Source of the DNA: JANLSO01 sp031362405 | Lineage (GTDB): Bacteria > Actinomycetota > Thermoleophilia > Miltoncostaeales > Miltoncostaeaceae | Assembly: GCA_031362405.1 (NCBI GenBank) | Contig: JANLSO010000102.1 | Coordinates: 1 to 10,109 of the forward strand | Length of the DNA stretch: 10,109 nucleotides | Direction of reading: 5' to 3' | Shown here: positions 7,177 to 10,109 of the stretch, one piece after another | Numbering within the stretch: position 1 is the stretch's first letter | Layout: the number at the start of each line of letters is the position of its first letter | Notes under the pieces: generated by a model | What the model saw: the letters and a program-made list of their open reading frames with translations, nothing else | Databases searched by the model: none | What the model was told of the DNA's origin: nothing | Program-made: the position numbers and the translations under genes

Positions 7177-7205
7177 AAAAAGGCCCCGCTTTGCGGGGCC
7201 TTTTT
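7177..7205 (+). terminator. Strong intrinsic terminator after tRNA-Ala
   Basis: A perfect 13-bp inverted repeat: an A-run then GGCCCCGC (to 7189), a TTT loop, then GCGGGGCC (7193-7200) and five Ts. It is a classic Rho-independent terminator seven bases after the tRNA. Its A-run/T-run symmetry means it could also stop transcription from the opposite side. Confidence 0.93.
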
Positions 7206-7256
7206 GCGTTTCGGAAGCGCGACCCGCAGGTCCCAGAAACGGCCGAAGGGATGTCA

Positions 7257-7559
7257 ATGACACGGAAGACAACTGTCGAGCTTCCCGAACTCGTGCCGGA
7301 CATGGGTGGTTGGTCGGTGCGCGGCCTCCCGGCAAGCCCAGATCTCGCAGGAGCAAGCAGCGCCCGTGCGCATCGACAGACACCTCTTGCCGGCAGCGGC
7401 TTCGTCCACGCCAACTCCAGCGGGACGATCAACATGGTGCTTACGGAGCGGGCAGGGGGCACAGGCCCGCACAACCGACGCCTTGCCCGAATGTTGCTCA
7501 CACCGGCAGACGCACACGCATGGGCTGCAGCGTTACTCGCGGCGGCCGAAGCAGGGTAG
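7257..7559 (+). CDS. Hypothetical protein, 100 residues
   Basis: I do not recognise this protein. The ATG at 7257 is preceded by GAAGGG with six bases of spacing, which favours it over the ATG at 7251. The product is soluble, without a signal peptide or membrane helix. Its N-terminus is acidic to neutral (KTTVELPELVPDMGGW) and the middle is Ser/Ala/Gly-rich. The end is amphipathic and Ala-rich: RRLARMLLTPADAHAWAAALLAAAEAG as a whole (74-100) should be mostly helical. Codons such as aca, act, gca, ctt and tta are more frequent than in the flanking core genes, so third-position GC looks lower, a possible sign of later acquisition. It sits between the tRNA terminator and a long palindrome, so it would be a single-gene transcript. 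No good promoter is seen in the short upstream gap. It could be a spurious frame, but the Shine-Dalgarno site and flanking terminators favour a gene. Confidence 0.6.
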   Translation: MTRKTTVELPELVPDMGGWSVRGLPASPDLAGASSARAHRQTPLAGSGFVHANSSGTINMVLTERAGGTGPHNRRLARMLLTPADAHAWAAALLAAAEAG

Positions 7560-7564
7560 CCGCT

Positions 7565-7595
7565 GCACAGATCGGTGCCTGGCACCGATCTGTGC
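7565..7595. terminator. Long perfect palindrome, probable terminator
   Basis: Two 15-base arms, gcacagatcggtgcc (7565-7579) and its exact reverse complement (7581-7595), flank a single T. It begins five bases after the stop of the 100-residue gene, and GTTTCG follows it. A transcript would fold into a very stable hairpin, so a terminator is the simplest reading, although the U-run is short. Because the DNA is nearly fully palindromic, a protein-binding operator for the downstream lipoprotein gene is an alternative. Confidence 0.65.
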
Positions 7596-7672
7596 GTTTC
7601 GCAGACGATGTGCCGTCAGAGGCCTGGCATCAGCCTTTAAGCGCCCTTGCGTCGCGACCGGGGGGACGGATA

Positions 7673-8314
7673 GTGCCGGTCGTGCGAATCATCCGATCCT
7701 TTCGTGGTGCGGCCCTCGTTGTGGTGCTCGTGATTGCGGTCGCAGCATGCGGGGAAGACTCGACGAGGAGTGGACACAGTCGAACTCGCGCTGCGCGCAG
7801 GCAACGCCAGGGAGGCGGTCGAGATGGCGAGCAAAGTCGACATCGCCGCGAAACGACCGAGCTTTCCAGCGGACGCCCTCGGGGCAAAGACCGCGGTGAT
7901 CTCAACGTCGCCACCCGACACGGGCGTGGGGTTTGGCGGCGGGAAATGGAGTCTCGGCCACAAACAGGCGAATGGCCCCGAAGACCCGGCGGAGCCGGGC
8001 TTTCTGACCCTCGATGTCGGCGGCCAACCCGCCCGCCCGAACGCCCTCGAACTCACGGCTCCCTCGCGGTCGAGGCCAAAAAGACGACCGTCAACGGACA
8101 GCCTGGGCTCGACTACGCCAGCTTCGATGCGACAAAGGGGCCGTTCGGGTTGGCGTGGACGACGCCCGAGGGACAGATCATCGACGTCTTCGGGTTCGGG
8201 GCGTCACGCGCTCAGATTCGTGCTGCTGCGGAATCCCTGCGGCCGATCGACCATGCCGCGTGGGCAAAGATCGAGGCGAACAACAAGACGTGCTCGGACG
8301 TCCCGAAGGGGTGA
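7673..8314 (+). CDS. Putative lipoprotein, probably disrupted by two compensating frameshifts
   Basis: The GTG at 7673 follows GGGGGGA with six bases of spacing. The frame is uninterrupted for 213 codons. It begins with a lipoprotein signal peptide: VPVVRIIRSFR, a hydrophobic core, and the lipobox VAAC with the acylated Cys at 26. Its end also looks real: VNGQPGLDYASF, FGLAWTTPEGQIIDVFGFG, AAESLRPIDHAAWAKI, TCSDVPKG. The middle, roughly 7760-8055, reads as Arg/Gly/Pro-rich shadow sequence. The +1 frame over the same bases reads sensibly instead (VDTVELALRAGN, EAVEMASKVDIAAKRPSF, AEPGFLTLDVGG, NALELT), with G/C-ending codons. The likely ancestral product is about 210 residues, a small secreted domain with an AESL-type ending seen in several actinobacterial lipoproteins. 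One extra base near 7751-7780 and one missing base near 8055-8065 would restore it. Mutation and sequencing error both remain possible. Function is unknown. Confidence 0.6.
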   Translation: MPVVRIIRSFRGAALVVVLVIAVAACGEDSTRSGHSRTRAARRQRQGGGRDGEQSRHRRETTELSSGRPRGKDRGDLNVATRHGRGVWRREMESRPQTGEWPRRPGGAGLSDPRCRRPTRPPERPRTHGSLAVEAKKTTVNGQPGLDYASFDATKGPFGLAWTTPEGQIIDVFGFGASRAQIRAAAESLRPIDHAAWAKIEANNKTCSDVPKG

Positions 8315-8366
8315 GCGCCCGCCCCAGAGCCGTGCGAATCGGTTATGCTGGCGCCCGCCTGTCCCG

Positions 8367-8399
8367 AAGTCCCTAATTAGCAGGGGCTTTTCCTGTTTT
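8367..8399 (+). terminator. Intrinsic terminator after the lipoprotein gene
   Basis: AAGTCCCT (8367-8374), a seven-base loop AATTAGC, then AGGGGCTT (8382-8389) form an 8-bp stem with one G-U pair. T-rich sequence follows (TTTTCCTGTTTT, starting within the stem end). It lies about 50 bases beyond the stop at 8314, which suits termination of the lipoprotein transcript. Confidence 0.7.
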
Positions 8400-8635
8400 G
8401 GGCGTCTCCGGTGTACCAGTGTCGACCGTCCCTGCCACCCGTGCGGGCGTTGACGCGCCGTCTACCGGTGAGTTAGCAAAGCACCCTCGCCGTCGGCCAC
8501 GTCTCAGGATGCGCACTTGACACAGAACTTCGGACGCCCGGGGTCGCCCGGGTCCACACCCGTGATCGCCCTCCGGGCCAGCCTCCCGCAGGCCCCCACC
8601 CACACCTGTCGCTCGACGCGCGCGGGCGGGTGTCG
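8400..8635. other. Non-coding upstream region of the pnt operon
   Basis: This is the rest of a 321-base gap without a convincing gene. A promoter-like pair for pntAA could be TTGACG (8450-8455) and TTAGCA (8473-8478), 17 bases apart. The -10 is poor, and this would leave a leader of about 150 bases. A TTGACA at 8517-8522 has no AT-rich partner downstream. The stretch 8530-8635 is very GC-rich with short repeated CCCGGG/GCCCG words. No riboswitch was recognised. Confidence 0.35.
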
Positions 8636-9850
8636 ATGAGCGACGCCGCAGGCGCCGCGGTGGCGTCGATCTCCATCGGTGTGCCCAAAGAAACGCTCGA
8701 CGGTGAGCGTCGCGTGGCGCTCTCCCCAACCGTTCTCACCGCTCTCTCGAAGGCGGGGGCGAGCGTCGTCGTCGAGGCCGGCGCCGGAGAGGCCGCGGGC
8801 TTTCCCGACAGCGCCTATACCGATAAAGGCGCGCGGATCGGCTCGCGGGCAGACGTCTTCGCCGCCGACATCGTCGCGATGGTTCGCGTCGCCGACGACA
8901 GCGCGGCGAGCCCCGACATCGCCAACCTGCGCCAAGGCCAGGTCGTGGTCGGAATGGCCGCCCCGCTGGCGCGGCCCGAGGTCAGCGCGGCGGTCGCGAA
9001 ATCCGGGGCGACGTTCTTCGCACTCGAGCTGGTTCCGCGCACGACCCGCGCCCAGAGCATGGACGTGCTGTCCTCGCAGGCGAACATCGCCGGCTATCGG
9101 GCGGTGCTGTTGGCCGCCACTGAGATGCCGAAGATGTTCCCGATGCTCACGACCGCCGCGGGCACGATTTCACCGGCACGCGTGTTCATCATGGGCGCCG
9201 GCGTCGCGGGCTTGTCGGCAATCGCCACCGCCCGCCGACTCGGCGCCGTCGTCGAAGCCTACGACGTTCGCTCGGCCGTGAAGGAAGAGATCGAGAGCCT
9301 CGGCGCGCGCTTCGTCGAGCTGCCGCTCGAAACCGGCCAGGAGGGTGGCGGCTCTGGCGCCTATGCCCAGAAGATGACCGACGAGCAGCTGCAAAAGCAG
9401 CGTGAACTCCTCGCGAAGACCATCGCGGGCAGCGACGTCGTCATCACCACTGCTCAGGTGCAGGGTGCGAAGGCCCCGCTGCTGGTGACCTCAGAGATGA
9501 TGGCGGGCATGGCGCCCGGATCGGTGATCGTCGATCTCGCCGCCGAACAGGGCGGCAACTGTGAGGCCACCGTTGCCGGGCAGACCGTCGTTGTCGGCGG
9601 CGTGCGCGTCGTCGGCCCGGTCAACGTCGCGTCGAGCATCCCGTTCCACGCCAGCCTCACCTACGGCAAGAACGTTGCGAACTTCATCGGCCTGCTGATC
9701 AAGGACAAGGCGCTGACGATCAACCTCGAAGACGACATCGTGCGTGAATCGCTCGTGGCCCGTGCCGGCGAGCTCGTTCACGGCCGCGTGCGTGAGGCGA
9801 TGGGTCACGCTCCCCTTCCCGAGGCCGAGGCGAAGGAGGCCACCGCGTGA
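8636..9850 (+). CDS. pntAA: NAD(P) transhydrogenase subunit alpha part 1 (NAD-binding domain I)
   Basis: Soluble domain I of proton-translocating transhydrogenase, which uses the proton gradient to drive hydride transfer from NADH to NADP+ and so supplies NADPH. From the ATG at 8636 it has 404 residues. The N-terminal IGVPKETLDGERRVALSP (14-31) is shared with alanine dehydrogenase. The loop PRTTRAQSMD provides R135, Q140 and D143, matching the hydride-transfer RQD loop known from the Rhodospirillum rubrum protein. The Rossmann motif GAGVAG is at 187-192, with D210 (AYDVR) for the NAD ribose. The mobile loop after LETGQEGGGSGAYAQKM and the segment VVDLAAEQGGNCE-like (VIVDLAAEQGGN) exclude alanine dehydrogenase. 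No membrane helices are present, so this is the split alpha type, with the membrane part in the next gene. GGGCGGG precedes the ATG by five bases; GTG 8630 is the alternative start. The stop overlaps the next start as GTGA. Confidence 0.94.
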   Translation: MSDAAGAAVASISIGVPKETLDGERRVALSPTVLTALSKAGASVVVEAGAGEAAGFPDSAYTDKGARIGSRADVFAADIVAMVRVADDSAASPDIANLRQGQVVVGMAAPLARPEVSAAVAKSGATFFALELVPRTTRAQSMDVLSSQANIAGYRAVLLAATEMPKMFPMLTTAAGTISPARVFIMGAGVAGLSAIATARRLGAVVEAYDVRSAVKEEIESLGARFVELPLETGQEGGGSGAYAQKMTDEQLQKQRELLAKTIAGSDVVITTAQVQGAKAPLLVTSEMMAGMAPGSVIVDLAAEQGGNCEATVAGQTVVVGGVRVVGPVNVASSIPFHASLTYGKNVANFIGLLIKDKALTINLEDDIVRESLVARAGELVHGRVREAMGHAPLPEAEAKEATA

Positions 9851-10109
9851 CCACGTTCATCAACCCCAGCACCGAGGTCATCATCACGAGCCTCTTCGTG
9901 TTCGCGCTCGCGGGCATGTTGGGCCTCGAGGTAATCCACCGCGTGCCGAAGCTGCTGCACACGCCGCTAATGGCTCTCACGAACGCGATCTCCGCGATTT
10001 CACTGGTGGGGTCGCTCGTGATCCTCGGCCAGGCGGAGACGAACTACTCGATCATCCTCGGCTTCATCGCCGTGGTGGCCGCCACCATCAACGTCGTCGG
10101 TGGCTTCTT
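9847..10109 (+). CDS. pntAB: NAD(P) transhydrogenase subunit alpha part 2 (membrane domain), 3'-truncated
   Basis: Small membrane subunit of the split transhydrogenase. With PntB it forms the proton channel domain in the cytoplasmic membrane. Starts with GTG at 9847, overlapping the pntAA stop by four bases, so the two are translationally coupled. The visible 87 residues contain a first helix (about 11-29, VIITSLFVFALAGMLGLEV) and the conserved HTPLMALTNAISAI segment (about 38-51). That segment leads into a second helix (about 47-60, AISLVGSLVILG), and a third helix (about 70-87) runs to the window edge. The order and the TPLM..TNAIS motif are diagnostic for PntAB. The end of the gene (expected near 100-140 residues) and pntB should lie just beyond the window. 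Confidence 0.93.
   Translation, partial: MTTFINPSTEVIITSLFVFALAGMLGLEVIHRVPKLLHTPLMALTNAISAISLVGSLVILGQAETNYSIILGFIAVVAATINVVGGF

Noticed and set aside
7113..7256. N-terminal extension of the 100-residue gene back through the tRNA
   Set aside because: It would translate the tRNA and its terminator hairpin. The GAAGGG site before 7257 gives a better start.
8344..8349. TATGCT as a -10 box for the pnt operon
   Set aside because: No -35-like element is found 16-19 bases upstream, and any transcript would run straight into the terminator at 8367-8399.
8517..8545. Exact TTGACA -35 hexamer upstream of pntAA
   Set aside because: The sequence 15-20 bases downstream is all G/C and holds no acceptable -10 element. 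It is probably a chance hexamer.
8504..8640. Minus-strand frame ending in FCVKCAS before pntAA, resembling half of a zinc ribbon
   Set aside because: Only one CxxC pair exists. The rest of the frame is an antisense reading of pntAA and there is no start with a ribosome binding site, so it is most likely chance.
1..10109. CRISPR array, toxin-antitoxin pair, integrase/transposase or phage genes
   Set aside because: No spaced direct repeats, recombinase motifs or paired small toxin-like frames were found on either strand. The window is mainly core metabolism, replication and envelope genes.

Overview
The window is a GC-rich, densely coded bacterial chromosomal segment. High G/C at third codon positions, GTG starts, a DUF6636-type secreted protein and a split-subunit (PntAA/PntAB) transhydrogenase together suggest an Actinomycetota genome. 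A deep-branching class such as Thermoleophilia is possible, but that is inference and was not tested. Most of the window is ordinary core-genome content. I found no defence system, CRISPR array, insertion sequence or complete mobile element.

Layout. Positions 1-1773 (+) carry the ribosome-associated GTPase TypA/BipA, cut by the left edge inside its P-loop. A perfect 11-bp hairpin follows and can serve both convergent genes. From about 5137 down to 1817 (-) lies a probable operon. Read in its own direction, it holds a small single-helix membrane protein (tentative), thymidylate kinase (tmk), the DNA polymerase III delta' subunit (holB), a secreted six-cysteine DUF6636-like protein, and a membrane-anchored neutral zinc metallopeptidase. 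The first three genes overlap at their stop/start codons and look translationally coupled. The last two follow at short gaps. Nucleotide supply and replication-clamp loading are thus joined to two envelope genes.

Positions 5262-6221 (+) encode an NAD-dependent UDP-sugar epimerase (GalE-like). It converges on, and overlaps by 14 bp, a PHP-type CpsB/CapC tyrosine phosphatase (6208-7020, -). Both fit surface-polysaccharide metabolism. A tRNA-Ala(CGC) gene with its own promoter and a strong terminator follows (7057-7205).

Positions 7206-8400 are the accessory-looking part. They hold a 100-residue protein I do not recognise, a long palindrome, and a putative lipoprotein gene whose coding signal switches frame twice, with a terminator behind it. 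The right end begins the proton-translocating transhydrogenase operon: pntAA complete, and pntAB overlapping it by 4 bp and cut by the window edge.
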